A stretch of 37,609 nucleotides of DNA from Bacteroidota bacterium (GCA_020436175.1 JAGQYH010000003.1:1-37609), one strand, 5' to 3'. Counted from the first letter of the stretch, positions 1 through 8,844 are shown. The notes: a model not told the origin generated them from the sequence alone. A program made the numbers and translations.

Positions 1-345
1 AGGAACTTATTAAACGTAGAAACGGCGATTGTAACCGGAGAAAACTCAATGCCATTGAAGCGAAGGGCAGAGAAATTAAAGATTGAAGAACTTTATTTAT
101 ACGTAAAAAATAAAAAAAAATGTTTGGCAGAATTTGTCGCAAAACATAATGTGGATAACGACGAAATCGCATATATAGGGGACGATTTCAATGATGAAGA
201 GGTGTTGAGAACAGTTGGTTTAGCGGCATGTCCGGCAGATGCAATTGAACCAATTAAAGAACTCTGTGATTATATTTGCACTGTTAATGGAGGATACGGG
301 GCATTTAGAGATCTAGCAGAATTAATAATTAAATGCCGAACTTAA
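1..345 (+). CDS. KdsC-like HAD phosphatase, C-terminal part (5' end outside window)
   Basis: The frame is open from base 1, so the gene, or a larger fusion, begins upstream; the internal ATG at 49 is not a likely start. The visible 114 residues match the second half of a KdsC/CMP-sialate-associated HAD phosphatase: an IVTGENS segment (HAD motif II region), then the motif IV stretch IGDDFNDEEVL and the family's VGLAACPADA, and near the end the GGYGAFRDLAE signature. Such enzymes remove phosphate from a 3-deoxy-ulosonate 8- or 9-phosphate. NeuB lies 15 bases downstream, so a sialic-acid-like 9-phosphate is a reasonable inferred substrate. In many Bacteroidota this domain is the C-terminal half of a cytidylyltransferase-phosphatase fusion, which cannot be ruled out here. 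Confidence 0.85.
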   Translation, partial: RNLLNVETAIVTGENSMPLKRRAEKLKIEELYLYVKNKKKCLAEFVAKHNVDNDEIAYIGDDFNDEEVLRTVGLAACPADAIEPIKELCDYICTVNGGYGAFRDLAELIIKCRT

Positions 346-360
346 AATAGAAGGTAACTC

Positions 361-1254
361 ATGGGAAAGGTAAAAATAGGAAACAAGTGGGTAGGTAAGG
401 GATGCCCAACTTTCATCATTGCTGAGATTGGGATCAATCACAATGGTTCTTTGGACATTACAAAGAAACTAATTGATGAAGCCGTTAACGCGGGCTGTGA
501 TGCCGTTAAATTTCAGAAAAGAACACCGGAACTATGTGTGCCGGAAGATCAGAAATATAAGTTGAGAGAAACCCCATGGGGAACTTTAACCTATATTGAC
601 TACAAGAAAAAAATTGAGTTTGAAGAGGCTGAATTCAATGTGATCAATGACTATTGTAGAGAAAAGGACATCTTATGGTTTGCTTCCTGCTGGGATATTC
701 CATCGGTCGATATGATTGAGCAGTTTAATCCACCGGCATATAAAGCGGCTTCTGCATCTTTAACGGATATCGATCTTTTAAAGAAAATGAAATCTACCGG
801 CAAACCGTTGATCATTTCAACCGGTATGTCCACTTTAGAGGAGATAGAAATGGCAGTAAATGCATTGGGCAAAGATAATTTATTGATCGCCCATTCCACT
901 TCAGCTTATCCTTGTCCGGTGAATGAATTGAATTTAAGAATGATCAATACACTGGAGCAAATGTATCCAAAAGTGCCAATTGGATATTCCGGTCATGAAA
1001 CCGGATTAACCACCACGGTAGCAGCCACAACTTTAGGAGCCACATTTGTAGAAAGACACTTTACACTAGACCGAGCTATGTGGGGAACAGATCATCCGGC
1101 TTCAATGGAGCCGGTAGGCATGCAACGATTGGTGAGAGACATTCGTGATGTGGAAGTAGCTTTGGGAGATGGCATTAAAAAAGTGTACGACAGCGAGAAA
1201 GGTGCCTTGGCTAAATTGAGAAACATTACGCAAGAAGTACTTTTAGGCAAATAA
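361..1254 (+). CDS. NeuB-family N-acetylneuraminate/nonulosonate synthase lacking SAF domain
   Basis: This is a 297-residue TIM-barrel synthase that condenses phosphoenolpyruvate with a six-carbon amino sugar to make a nine-carbon ulosonic acid. Family motifs are clear: AEIGINHNGSL at 21-31, DAVKFQKR at 47-54, STGMSTLEE at 153-161, SGHE at 210-213, ERHFTLD at 231-237 and GTDHPASME at 242-250, the last three including metal and substrate histidines. Typical NeuB proteins are about 340-350 residues and end in a SAF (antifreeze-like) domain. This one stops right after the barrel, and the next 50 bases encode no remnant. It sits between the KdsC-like phosphatase and a glycosyltransferase, consistent with one pathway. 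The exact sugar cannot be told. Confidence 0.88.
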   Translation: MGKVKIGNKWVGKGCPTFIIAEIGINHNGSLDITKKLIDEAVNAGCDAVKFQKRTPELCVPEDQKYKLRETPWGTLTYIDYKKKIEFEEAEFNVINDYCREKDILWFASCWDIPSVDMIEQFNPPAYKAASASLTDIDLLKKMKSTGKPLIISTGMSTLEEIEMAVNALGKDNLLIAHSTSAYPCPVNELNLRMINTLEQMYPKVPIGYSGHETGLTTTVAATTLGATFVERHFTLDRAMWGTDHPASMEPVGMQRLVRDIRDVEVALGDGIKKVYDSEKGALAKLRNITQEVLLGK

Positions 1255-1262
1255 AGTATCTG

Positions 1263-1288
1263 AAAAGATCTGGCTAAAGATCTTTTTT
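1263..1288 (+). terminator. Hairpin with T-run after the NeuB-like gene
   Basis: A perfect 9-base-pair stem (AAAAGATCT, 1263-1271, with AGATCTTTT, 1278-1286) has a 6-base loop and runs into a T6 tract. It fits a weak, AT-rich intrinsic terminator 8 bases after the stop codon. The next gene starts only 18 bases further on, so it may attenuate rather than end the transcript. Confidence 0.45.
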
Positions 1289-1305
1289 CCATCTATTCAA
1301 AAATT

Positions 1306-2271
1306 ATGTTGAGATCAGTTAAGGTATTATTCATTATTGGGTCTAAAAATCAGACCGAAATAATGCATAAGATAATGAAACACTTACCTGATGATTACGA
1401 CTGTTATTTTACCACTTACTATGGTGATGGATGGCTGGAAAGATGGGAAAAGAGAGGTTGGTTAGAAGCTACCATCATGGGTAAATGGTGCCAGAAGGAG
1501 AATGCCGATTATTGCAAGGCTCACGGTTTGAACTATGATTTTCGAGGCAAGCAACATGATTATGATCTCGTATTCATGACTACCGATATGACAGTGCCCA
1601 AAAACATCCAAAATTGTAAGAAAATTCTCATTCAGGAAGGTATAGTTGAACCTGTCGATTGGCGATTTAATACCGCCAGATTATTGGGTTTGCCCAGAGT
1701 TTTGGCGGATACTGCTATGTTGGGGCTGTCACATAACTACGAATATTTTTGTGTCTTTAGTGAAGGCTATAAAAAAGAATTTATCAAAAGAGGAGTGAAG
1801 CCCAATAAAATTTTGGTGACCAGTGTGCCCAACTTTGATAATGTTGAACGTTACCGTAACAACGATTTTCCTTACAAGGATTTTGTACTGGTGCCTACCT
1901 CTAATCACAGAGAAACCAAGCGTCCGCACGATAGAGTGGCATTCATCAAGAAAGTATTGGAAATAGCCGGCGATAGAGAGATTATCTTTAAACTTCATCC
2001 CAGAGAAATTGTGGACAGGGCAACCAAAGAGATAGAAACGTATGCTCCGGGAAGTAAAATCTATACCAAAGGTAACACAGAAGAAATGGTTGCGAATTGC
2101 AGTTGTTTGATTGCAACCTATTCTACTGTGGTGTTAACCGCTGCCGCCTTAGGAAAAGAAATTCATTGCGATTACCCTAATGAATTGTTAAATGAATTGA
2201 AACCTTTACAAAATGGTGGAAAATCTGCCAAAACAATAGCTACCTTAGGCATCGAATTAATAGAAAACTGA
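1306..2271 (+). CDS. GT-B-like surface glycan transferase (sialyl- or polyol-phosphotransferase-like)
   Basis: This 321-residue soluble protein has no signal peptide. It looks like the two-Rossmann fold of CDP-glycerol glycerophosphotransferases, poly-sialyltransferases and related capsule enzymes. The C-terminal half carries the nucleotide-binding signature FKLHPRE (228-234, with the HP pair at 231-232) followed by SCLIATYST (266-274), the usual positions for cytidine-nucleotide contacts. A QEG near 110-112 could be the acidic general-base motif of bacterial sialyltransferases. The context of NeuB, a KdsC-like phosphatase and a cytidylyltransferase suggests it transfers a CMP-activated sugar made by its neighbours. 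Fold-level assignment is fairly safe. Donor and acceptor are inference, and a role as a non-transferase epimerase-like protein remains possible. Confidence 0.6.
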   Translation: MLRSVKVLFIIGSKNQTEIMHKIMKHLPDDYDCYFTTYYGDGWLERWEKRGWLEATIMGKWCQKENADYCKAHGLNYDFRGKQHDYDLVFMTTDMTVPKNIQNCKKILIQEGIVEPVDWRFNTARLLGLPRVLADTAMLGLSHNYEYFCVFSEGYKKEFIKRGVKPNKILVTSVPNFDNVERYRNNDFPYKDFVLVPTSNHRETKRPHDRVAFIKKVLEIAGDREIIFKLHPREIVDRATKEIETYAPGSKIYTKGNTEEMVANCSCLIATYSTVVLTAAALGKEIHCDYPNELLNELKPLQNGGKSAKTIATLGIELIEN

Positions 2272-2275
2272 TGCT

Positions 2276-3127
2276 ATGAGGAACTTAAAGCAAGAATTTC
2301 AAGAAAAGGGTTTTGTTGTTTTAAATCAAGTATTGGATGAAGAAACTATTCAATTTTATATAAAGAAGTTATATGAAGTTGGCACCGGTAAGATCAAGAA
2401 ATCATGGACCATTCCAGATGGAGTTGTCGCCAATGAAGCTTTTTGGCCGGTTATTTTCAATGAAACAGTATTAAAAAATGTTCGAGAGATCTTAGGAGAA
2501 GATGCTAAGTTTCTTCAACACAACGATCTGCATTTAGGATATTCTTCTTTTGCATGGCACAGAGACGGGATCAATAGAAGCTACAAGGCTGATTGGCCGG
2601 ATTGGCAAGAAGATACGGAGGCCTATGAATTAATGAGATGCGGCTTTTATTTACAACCGGAAGCCAATGATTTTCATTTGGGCGTTTTACCGGGCAGTCA
2701 TAGATTAAGTGGTTTGATTTCTGAAGAAGAATTTCTAACCTATGATCAAAAATTGAGCAATGTCGAAAATGTAAAAGCTAAACTGGGACTCAAGGATTAT
2801 TTGAAAGAGAAAGCAGAATGGATTAAAACCAAACCCGGCGACTGCATTCTGTTCGATCCGCGATTGATCCACACGGGAGGAGAGTTTGAGGCTGAAAAGT
2901 ATTCTTTCTTTGTAGCTTATGGCAATAAAAATCGTCATTTCGACCAACATTACACCTATTACAGATATTTGAGAAAGGATTTGCATTATAAAGCAATTCC
3001 CAATGCATTGGTAGAGCAATTGAAAGCACAGAATTTATATGCCGGTGAAGAAAAATACAGGCAAAAAATCGATGGTGCCTGGATACCTTCTACTGCATTT
3101 TCTTTTGTGGCTAATTTTTTTGAATAA
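2276..3127 (+). CDS. Phytanoyl-CoA dioxygenase (PhyH) family Fe(II)/2-oxoglutarate oxygenase
   Basis: This 283-residue protein has the PhyH layout. It starts with a helical FQEKGFVVLNQVLDEE segment (8-23), then the iron-binding HxD in AWHRDG (His95, Asp97), the LGVLPGSHRLSG strand-turn (135-146), and KPGDCILFDPRLIHTGG (186-202), which supplies the second iron ligand His199. The residue expected to bind the 2-oxoglutarate carboxylate after that His is usually Arg. Here the nearest basic residue is Lys208, a small deviation. The gene begins 4 bases after the previous one ends, so they are almost certainly co-transcribed. In glycan loci such enzymes may hydroxylate a sugar or acyl substituent; the actual substrate is unknown. 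Confidence 0.8.
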   Translation: MRNLKQEFQEKGFVVLNQVLDEETIQFYIKKLYEVGTGKIKKSWTIPDGVVANEAFWPVIFNETVLKNVREILGEDAKFLQHNDLHLGYSSFAWHRDGINRSYKADWPDWQEDTEAYELMRCGFYLQPEANDFHLGVLPGSHRLSGLISEEEFLTYDQKLSNVENVKAKLGLKDYLKEKAEWIKTKPGDCILFDPRLIHTGGEFEAEKYSFFVAYGNKNRHFDQHYTYYRYLRKDLHYKAIPNALVEQLKAQNLYAGEEKYRQKIDGAWIPSTAFSFVANFFE

Positions 3128-3145
3128 TCCCTTGTTCAGTCATTT

Positions 3146-5287
3146 ATGTCAACCCAACCATCAATTAAAACATTAGCTTGTATTCAGGCTAGAACCGGTA
3201 GTACTCGTTTGCCCAATAAGGTAATGCGAAAAATAATGGGTAAAGAGGCGCTGTTGTATATGTACGACAGAGTAAAATTAGCTCAATCTGTTACTGAGGT
3301 GATGATCATCACTTCTACTAACCCGAATGATGATAAAATCGAGGCGTTGTGCCGTCAGCACAATATTCCTTGTTTTCGGGGAGATGAGAACGATCTTTTA
3401 GACAGACATTATCAGGCTGCGAAACACGAGCAAGCAGATTTTGTGCTAAAAATACCTTCTGATTCTCCGTTAACCGATTATCGTTTGATCGACAAGATGG
3501 TGAATTACTGGATTGACCACCAAAGCGACATTGATTTTGTAACCAATATCAGTCCGGGTACTTTCCCTGATGGATTGGATGTAGAAGGATGCTCATTTCC
3601 GGCCTTGGAAAAAGCATGGAAGGAGGCGAAAAAAGGTTATCAACGGGAACATACCTTTCCCTACATTTGGGAGAATCCGGAGATTTTCAGGATAAAGAAT
3701 TTTAAAAATCCAATAGAAAGTGAAGGCAATATGTTTATGACACATCGCTGGACATTGGATTATGAGGAAGACTTTGAATTCATTGAGAAGATATTCACCA
3801 CATTTAAAGATCAATTGGATTTCTCTATGGAGGATGTTTTGGATCTTTTGGAAAAGCATCCTGAGATTGCCAAAATTAATTCCAAATTTGCCGGTGTCAA
3901 CTGGTATAGAAATCACGAAGCAGAACTAGATAAAATTCCAAGATATATGTATAAAACAACAGGTCCGTTAAAACTGGATAAGTGTATGGCGCATTTGGAG
4001 TATGCGTTGGAAAGAATTCCGTTGGGGAGCCATACTTTAAGTAAAAGCACCATGCAATGGAGTGTGGGAGCCGTTCCTTTATATCTGGAATCCGGCAAAG
4101 GTTGTGAAGTGACGGATATGGATGGCAACCGCTATATTGACTATGGTATGGCATTAGGTCCTTTTATTTTAGGCTATTGCGATCCGGATATTAATGCTGC
4201 GATTGTAAAACAATTGGAGAAAGGAACCATGTTTACTTTATCGTCACCCATTGAGGCGTATGCCGCTCAGGTGATCATTGATGCCGTGCCTTGTGCAGAA
4301 ATGGTTCGATTCGGTAAGAACGGCACCGATGCTACTTCTACTGCCATCAAATTGGCCAGAGGTTATACCGGTAGGGAAAAGATCATTATCTGTGGTTATC
4401 ATGGCTGGCAAGATTGGTATGTTACGACTACCGAGAGAAGTGCAGGTATTCCAAAAGCATATAAAGATTTGGTGCTTTCTACCAAATACAACGATATCGA
4501 CTATTTAGAGCAATTGTTAGAAAAGCACAAAGGTGAGATTGCAGGATTGATCATGGAACCGGTTGGCGCTATCAAACCCGAAAATAATTTTTTAGAGAAG
4601 GTTAGAGAATTGACCACTAAACATGGTGTGGTATTGATCTTTGATGAGTTGTTTACCGGCTTTAGATGGGGCATTGGAGGAGCACAGGAGTATTTTGGTG
4701 TAACCCCTGATTTGGCTTGTTTTGGTAAGGCCATTGCCAATGGTATGCCGGTGAGTGCTGTTTGTGGTAAGAGAGAGTATATGGATCAGTTCGATAAAGT
4801 ATTTTATTCAGGTACCTATTTAGCGGAAACACTTTCATTGGCAGCAGTCATTGCAACGGTCAATAAACTGAAAACGCACAATGTTCATGCGCATATAGAA
4901 CAATTAGGTCAGTATATGATCGATAAATTTACCAAGCTGGTGCTAAAGCATCAAATTGATGATGTCGTGTCTATTATTGGTTATCCTTATAAATCGGTTA
5001 TTAACTTAGCTGATGGCGATACTTGGACGTCTTCGGAATTGAAATCATTCTGGCAGCAGGAGTGTGCGAAAAGAGGCGTATTGTTTATCGGCTATCATTT
5101 GATCTCCCTTTCACATACCAAAGAACATGTTGATTTTACCTTGGAGGTTTATGATGAAGTTTTAGCAGAATTAAAATCAATAATGGATGCCGGAAAATTG
5201 GTAAAAGACGCTTTGATCGGTTCGGTTATTGTTCCTGTGTTTAAAAATGTTGGTGATAGAAGTTCTTATAATGAAGATAAGGATTAA
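3146..5287 (+). CDS. SpsF-type cytidylyltransferase fused to class III (GSA-like) aminotransferase
   Basis: This is a 713-residue fusion. Residues about 8-245 form an SpsF/NeuA-type nucleotidyltransferase, with LACIQARTGSTRLPNKV (10-26) as the nucleotide-binding loop and KIPSDSPLTD as the metal-binding region. Residues about 270-705 form a fold-type I PLP enzyme close to glutamate-1-semialdehyde aminomutase: RFGKNGTDATSTAIKLARGYTG, YHGWQDWY, and IFDELFTGFRWG with Asp500 for the pyridine nitrogen. The internal aldimine lysine is Lys528, in CFGKAIANGMP. The fusion predicts that one polypeptide both transaminates a keto-sugar and activates a sugar, or channels between the two steps. It lies within the NeuB-like cluster. 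CMP as the nucleotide is inferred. Confidence 0.85.
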   Translation: MSTQPSIKTLACIQARTGSTRLPNKVMRKIMGKEALLYMYDRVKLAQSVTEVMIITSTNPNDDKIEALCRQHNIPCFRGDENDLLDRHYQAAKHEQADFVLKIPSDSPLTDYRLIDKMVNYWIDHQSDIDFVTNISPGTFPDGLDVEGCSFPALEKAWKEAKKGYQREHTFPYIWENPEIFRIKNFKNPIESEGNMFMTHRWTLDYEEDFEFIEKIFTTFKDQLDFSMEDVLDLLEKHPEIAKINSKFAGVNWYRNHEAELDKIPRYMYKTTGPLKLDKCMAHLEYALERIPLGSHTLSKSTMQWSVGAVPLYLESGKGCEVTDMDGNRYIDYGMALGPFILGYCDPDINAAIVKQLEKGTMFTLSSPIEAYAAQVIIDAVPCAEMVRFGKNGTDATSTAIKLARGYTGREKIIICGYHGWQDWYVTTTERSAGIPKAYKDLVLSTKYNDIDYLEQLLEKHKGEIAGLIMEPVGAIKPENNFLEKVRELTTKHGVVLIFDELFTGFRWGIGGAQEYFGVTPDLACFGKAIANGMPVSAVCGKREYMDQFDKVFYSGTYLAETLSLAAVIATVNKLKTHNVHAHIEQLGQYMIDKFTKLVLKHQIDDVVSIIGYPYKSVINLADGDTWTSSELKSFWQQECAKRGVLFIGYHLISLSHTKEHVDFTLEVYDEVLAELKSIMDAGKLVKDALIGSVIVPVFKNVGDRSSYNEDKD

Positions 5288-5355
5288 CTTGTAGTCTGCT
5301 GTAAGCATCACTTGTAAAAACCATAGATTATCAATGCTCTCAGAAACGGGCATTG

Positions 5356-7068
5356 ATGTACCAAAAAGTAAGAATGAAAGCATACATCTCAGAAAATAAG
5401 CAATTGGTTTTAGCTTATGGATGTTGTTTGCTGTTGTTCGCCATTCAATTTTTTCCCTTTGTTCTTCGTCATGATGTCTATATTAGAATTCACGACACAT
5501 TAGAAGGAGAGTGGATTTGGTTCAGCTCCATTGTTGATTATGGGGTGGCATTGGATACTGACATGAATACCATCATCCCTTCTTTTCTGGGTGGTATTCC
5601 AAGGTTTCTATTTCCATCAGGACTATCTTTTACTGTTTTGTTTATCTACTTATTTGGTACCATTGGAGGCTATTTGGTTAGTTCATTTGTGGTTCATCTC
5701 ATCGGCTTTGTTGGGGCATACGGCTTGTTTAAGAAGTATGTTTTTACAGATGAGAATGAAAAACATTGGGCTATTCTCATTGCTTCTTTATTCAGTATCA
5801 TTCCATTTTTTATCACATTCGGTGCTTCCGTAGCCGGGCAGCCTCTCTTACTCTTGGCTTTTTTGAATGTGTTGAATAAACGCACTAACTATTGGGAGTA
5901 TTTCGCCATCATAGCTTTTCCTTTTTATGCTAATATTGTATGGTCAGCTGCTTTCGTTAACCTCATGTTGGTAGGTGTTTTTCTATACAGTTACCAAAAA
6001 CAAAATGCCGGTATTAGATTCCTTCTATTATTGGGTATCATGGATATGCTTTATTTGGCAGTCAATTATCATTTGGTGTATGCTACTTTTTTAGCAGATT
6101 TGCCCTTACAAAGAGATGAATACCAGCTCACCATCAATGAAGTACCCGGCTTCTTAAAGTCTATAGGCGAAACCTTTTATATATTGTTTATCGGAAGTTT
6201 TCATGTCGGAACCTTTGTTACATTGCCAATTTTTGTATTAGGCTGTTTCAACTTACGGAACAAAGCGGTGAAGTATCTGATGATTTTGGCTTTGGGAATT
6301 GCTTTATTGAATGGCTTTTATCTCTTTCTGGTGCCTATTTTGGAAAAGATCCATCCATTGATCATATCCTTTAATATTAAGCGTGTAAAAATATTATTAC
6401 CTATTATTTGGATGGGGATTTTGGCGTATAGTATTAAAGATATGTATTCATTCTCCAAAGGAAGGAATCTGAGCTACTTTGTTGTTTTTGCCTTAATCGT
6501 GTCAACGTTGTTTGCCAATGACGAAATAGTCAATAATTACCGAAATATGCTGGGTTTTCAACGGAAACCGGATGCGCATCAGTTTTTTGCATCTGATACA
6601 TTTGAACAAATTGGTAATTTTATTGGTAGAGAAAAGAGCGATTATAGAATTGCTCATTTAGGTTTAAATCCTACGATTAGCCAATACAATCATTTTCTAA
6701 CTATTGACGGATTACAGGCGATGTATCCATTAGAGCATAAGAATCTTATGAAAACCATCATGGAAGAGGAAATGGCTAAGGATTATGAATTGGTGCGATA
6801 TTTTGATGCTTGGGGGAATAGATGCTATTTGTTTTCTGCCGAATTGGGTAAAGAGAATAGAGCGTTTATGATCAGCAAAGACCAAGATGTAACTATTCAA
6901 AGTTGGGCGGTAGATACCCGTTTATTGAATGAACATGGAGTAGACTATATCTTGTCGACCGTGGTTATCGAAAATGCAGAGAATTTAGATTTGAATATGG
7001 AGGCCATTTTTAAGAACAAGGATGATTTCTGGAAAATATATCTCTATAAAATTGAAAGTAATGAGTAA
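5356..7068 (+). CDS. Polytopic membrane protein of a glycan locus (DUF6044-like)
   Basis: This protein of about 570 residues has roughly ten hydrophobic helices. It begins QLVLAYGCCLLLFAIQFFPF, then a conserved-looking periplasmic loop RIHDTLEGEWIWFSSIVDYG, and ends in a soluble C-terminal domain of about 170 residues. The acidic loop after the first helix recalls GT-C glycosyltransferases and YfhO-like proteins, and the sequence resembles the DUF6044 family from memory. No function is proven. The frame can be read from a TTG at 5353, but ATG codons at 5356 and 5374 are better starts; 5356 is used here. It follows the fusion enzyme by 68 bases, so it may be a flippase, polymerase or membrane transferase for the same glycan. 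Confidence 0.7.
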   Translation: MYQKVRMKAYISENKQLVLAYGCCLLLFAIQFFPFVLRHDVYIRIHDTLEGEWIWFSSIVDYGVALDTDMNTIIPSFLGGIPRFLFPSGLSFTVLFIYLFGTIGGYLVSSFVVHLIGFVGAYGLFKKYVFTDENEKHWAILIASLFSIIPFFITFGASVAGQPLLLLAFLNVLNKRTNYWEYFAIIAFPFYANIVWSAAFVNLMLVGVFLYSYQKQNAGIRFLLLLGIMDMLYLAVNYHLVYATFLADLPLQRDEYQLTINEVPGFLKSIGETFYILFIGSFHVGTFVTLPIFVLGCFNLRNKAVKYLMILALGIALLNGFYLFLVPILEKIHPLIISFNIKRVKILLPIIWMGILAYSIKDMYSFSKGRNLSYFVVFALIVSTLFANDEIVNNYRNMLGFQRKPDAHQFFASDTFEQIGNFIGREKSDYRIAHLGLNPTISQYNHFLTIDGLQAMYPLEHKNLMKTIMEEEMAKDYELVRYFDAWGNRCYLFSAELGKENRAFMISKDQDVTIQSWAVDTRLLNEHGVDYILSTVVIENAENLDLNMEAIFKNKDDFWKIYLYKIESNE

Positions 7069-7201
7069 TCTGGATAAGATATTAAACAATAAATGGCTGA
7101 TAGCTCTAACCTATTTTATAGTTGGTGCAGTAACTTTACTTTCAATATATGTATTCATTGCAGGGGGAGATTTTATCGCCATATTGGATACCCTGTATTA
7201 A
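7061..7201 (+). CDS. Small single-pass membrane protein, 46 residues
   Basis: An ATG at 7061 overlaps the last 8 bases of the upstream membrane protein gene and opens a 46-codon frame ending at 7201. The product has a short polar N-terminus (MSNLDKILNNKW) and then about 25 hydrophobic residues, LIALTYFIVGAVTLLSIYVF, ending in a short acidic tail. Translationally coupled start, good hydrophobic helix and a stop one base before the convergent neighbour suggest a real gene, perhaps a partner of the polytopic protein. There is no homology I can name. Confidence 0.5.
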   Translation: MSNLDKILNNKWLIALTYFIVGAVTLLSIYVFIAGGDFIAILDTLY

Positions 7202-7202
7202 A

Positions 7203-8216
7203 TTAAGCTTTGATCTTTTTGCGCGAAAAGAATACCACCAATAAAGCAGCGAATATTAGTCGGAAGTAAGCTTCAAAGAACCGCCAAACCAAAATAAGTC
7301 CGACAATGATGTCTTCAGAGAAAAAGGATTTGTAAACGAAGTAAAAGGTAGCTTCTGCGCCACCGGCACCACCGGGAAGAGGAGTGAACGTCATGCCACT
7401 GAAAACAATCCATTGAAGTGACCAAATTTCTAAATAGTCAATTTTGGATATTCCCAGTCCGGCTACAAGAATCATCAAAATAGCATATATGCTTACCCAA
7501 CGAATAATGTTTATGACAGTTGTCCATAAAAAGTACAACTTGCCATTTTGAATGATTAATTGGTAAGAAGCCTTGAAATCAATAAATGTTCTTCTAATGG
7601 CTCGAATGATTTTCATTCCAAAAGTTGACCGGGCAATCACTATTTTGGCGATAAGAATGCCACCGATGAGCACACCTGCAATGATCAGATACTGAATTAA
7701 GTTAAAATCTAAATGGACGATTTTATCGAAAAGCATACTCATGTCAACCGTCTCGGATAAATAAATGGATGAAATCACTAAGACAATAAAAGCAATAATA
7801 TCTTGTATACTGCCAATGGTAACCACTGCAGCTGCTTGCCCCATTCGAAATCCATTCATCATTAACAAACCAAGTTTCAAAGGCCCGCCACCGAACATGG
7901 TAGGTGTTACAGCAGAGCCAAGGAGGGAGGTGGCCGAAACATTAACAGCCTCTTTAAAATTGAAGTTGTATTTGAAAAAGTCGCCCCATATTTTTAATGT
8001 ATACCCGTGTAAATAAATGGGGACAACAGCAATGATAAAGGCAAGAAGGATGTATTCCGGTTTAAAAGTCAAAAATATTGTAGGATCAAACGACTCTGAT
8101 AGGAAAACAACGATGATAATGTTTACCAAAAAACCTATCCCAACGATAACGGAGAGTCTTTTTACTACCTTATTCCAATCAGTAGAGGCAGATTGATTTG
8201 TTTTTTGATCATCCAT
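7203..8216 (-). CDS. Lysylphosphatidylglycerol synthase transmembrane-type (YbhN/UPF0104) protein
   Basis: This 337-residue integral membrane protein has about seven or eight helices. It shows the two family hallmarks: TPTMFGGGP at 104-112 in a re-entrant segment and TPLPGGAGGAEA at 278-289. This family is the flippase-like domain found alone or N-terminal to MprF. Stand-alone members are thought to move or bind lipid-linked substrates, and many occur in surface polysaccharide loci. It lacks the catalytic LPG synthase domain, so aminoacyl-lipid synthesis is not predicted. It is convergent with the glycan operon, with one base between stop codons, and lies 25 bases downstream of the sulfotransferase gene, with which it probably shares a transcript. 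Confidence 0.85.
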   Translation of the reverse strand: MDDQKTNQSASTDWNKVVKRLSVIVGIGFLVNIIIVVFLSESFDPTIFLTFKPEYILLAFIIAVVPIYLHGYTLKIWGDFFKYNFNFKEAVNVSATSLLGSAVTPTMFGGGPLKLGLLMMNGFRMGQAAAVVTIGSIQDIIAFIVLVISSIYLSETVDMSMLFDKIVHLDFNLIQYLIIAGVLIGGILIAKIVIARSTFGMKIIRAIRRTFIDFKASYQLIIQNGKLYFLWTTVINIIRWVSIYAILMILVAGLGISKIDYLEIWSLQWIVFSGMTFTPLPGGAGGAEATFYFVYKSFFSEDIIVGLILVWRFFEAYFRLIFAALLVVFFSRKKIKA

Positions 8217-8241
8217 CTAAAACTGATATTACTGGATTGAT

Positions 8242-8844
8242 TTACATTTCGTAATAAGAACAATCATTCGGTTTGGTCTTTTTTACATGTTCAATCATTT
8301 CATCATCAAATGCCACCTTATTGGTTTTCTTGGATATATTCTTTTTCTCAAGATCTTTCCAATTAACCGGGATACCTATTTGCTTAAGGATGATCGGCAT
8401 TTCCACATCAATATCTTCCACTTTAATAATTTTATTAACGATGTTGATGCCGTTGTTGTCAGAAGTAAAGCGATTAATATCAATAAATCTGCGATTATAC
8501 CAATTGCCTAAAACATATTTCTTGAAGTCTTTTGGTGTTCTTATAAACAGATCGATAGGGTCTTTATTTTGCCAAAAATCTCTTTCGTAATAATAGCAAC
8601 TCTTAATCCTGTTCAAAGGGTTTCTGAGCGTAGTAAAAACAAAATAATCCTCCCATTTGTAATTTCTCTTTTCCAAATATCTTTTAACTTCTTTAGCATA
8701 GGCATGAGTCCCTAAAGGTTTTTGATAAACACTTATCGTAAATGCTTTATCGGAATATGGTCGTAAAAATTCATGTATAGAAGTACTGGCACATTTTGGA
8801 TTAGCCAGGAAAACGAACTTGTGTTTATGCGAGATCAATGTCAT
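8242..8844 (-). CDS. Sulfotransferase family 2-like protein
   Basis: This 200-residue cytoplasmic protein has the PAPS-binding elements of carbohydrate sulfotransferases. The 5'-phosphosulfate loop is NPKCASTS (15-22), right after the first strand FVFLA. The 3'-phosphate element is TTLRNPLNRIKSCYYYE (71-87), with Arg74 and Ser82 as the expected contacts. It would move sulfate from PAPS to a hydroxyl or amine, most likely on a sugar given the neighbouring glycan genes. The length is short but complete for bacterial members. The acceptor is unknown. Confidence 0.8.
   Translation of the reverse strand: MTLISHKHKFVFLANPKCASTSIHEFLRPYSDKAFTISVYQKPLGTHAYAKEVKRYLEKRNYKWEDYFVFTTLRNPLNRIKSCYYYERDFWQNKDPIDLFIRTPKDFKKYVLGNWYNRRFIDINRFTSDNNGINIVNKIIKVEDIDVEMPIILKQIGIPVNWKDLEKKNISKKTNKVAFDDEMIEHVKKTKPNDCSYYEM

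Noticed and set aside
7203-8216. Considered as a full MprF lysyl-phosphatidylglycerol synthase
   Set aside because: Only the membrane domain is present; the soluble aminoacyl-transfer domain is absent.
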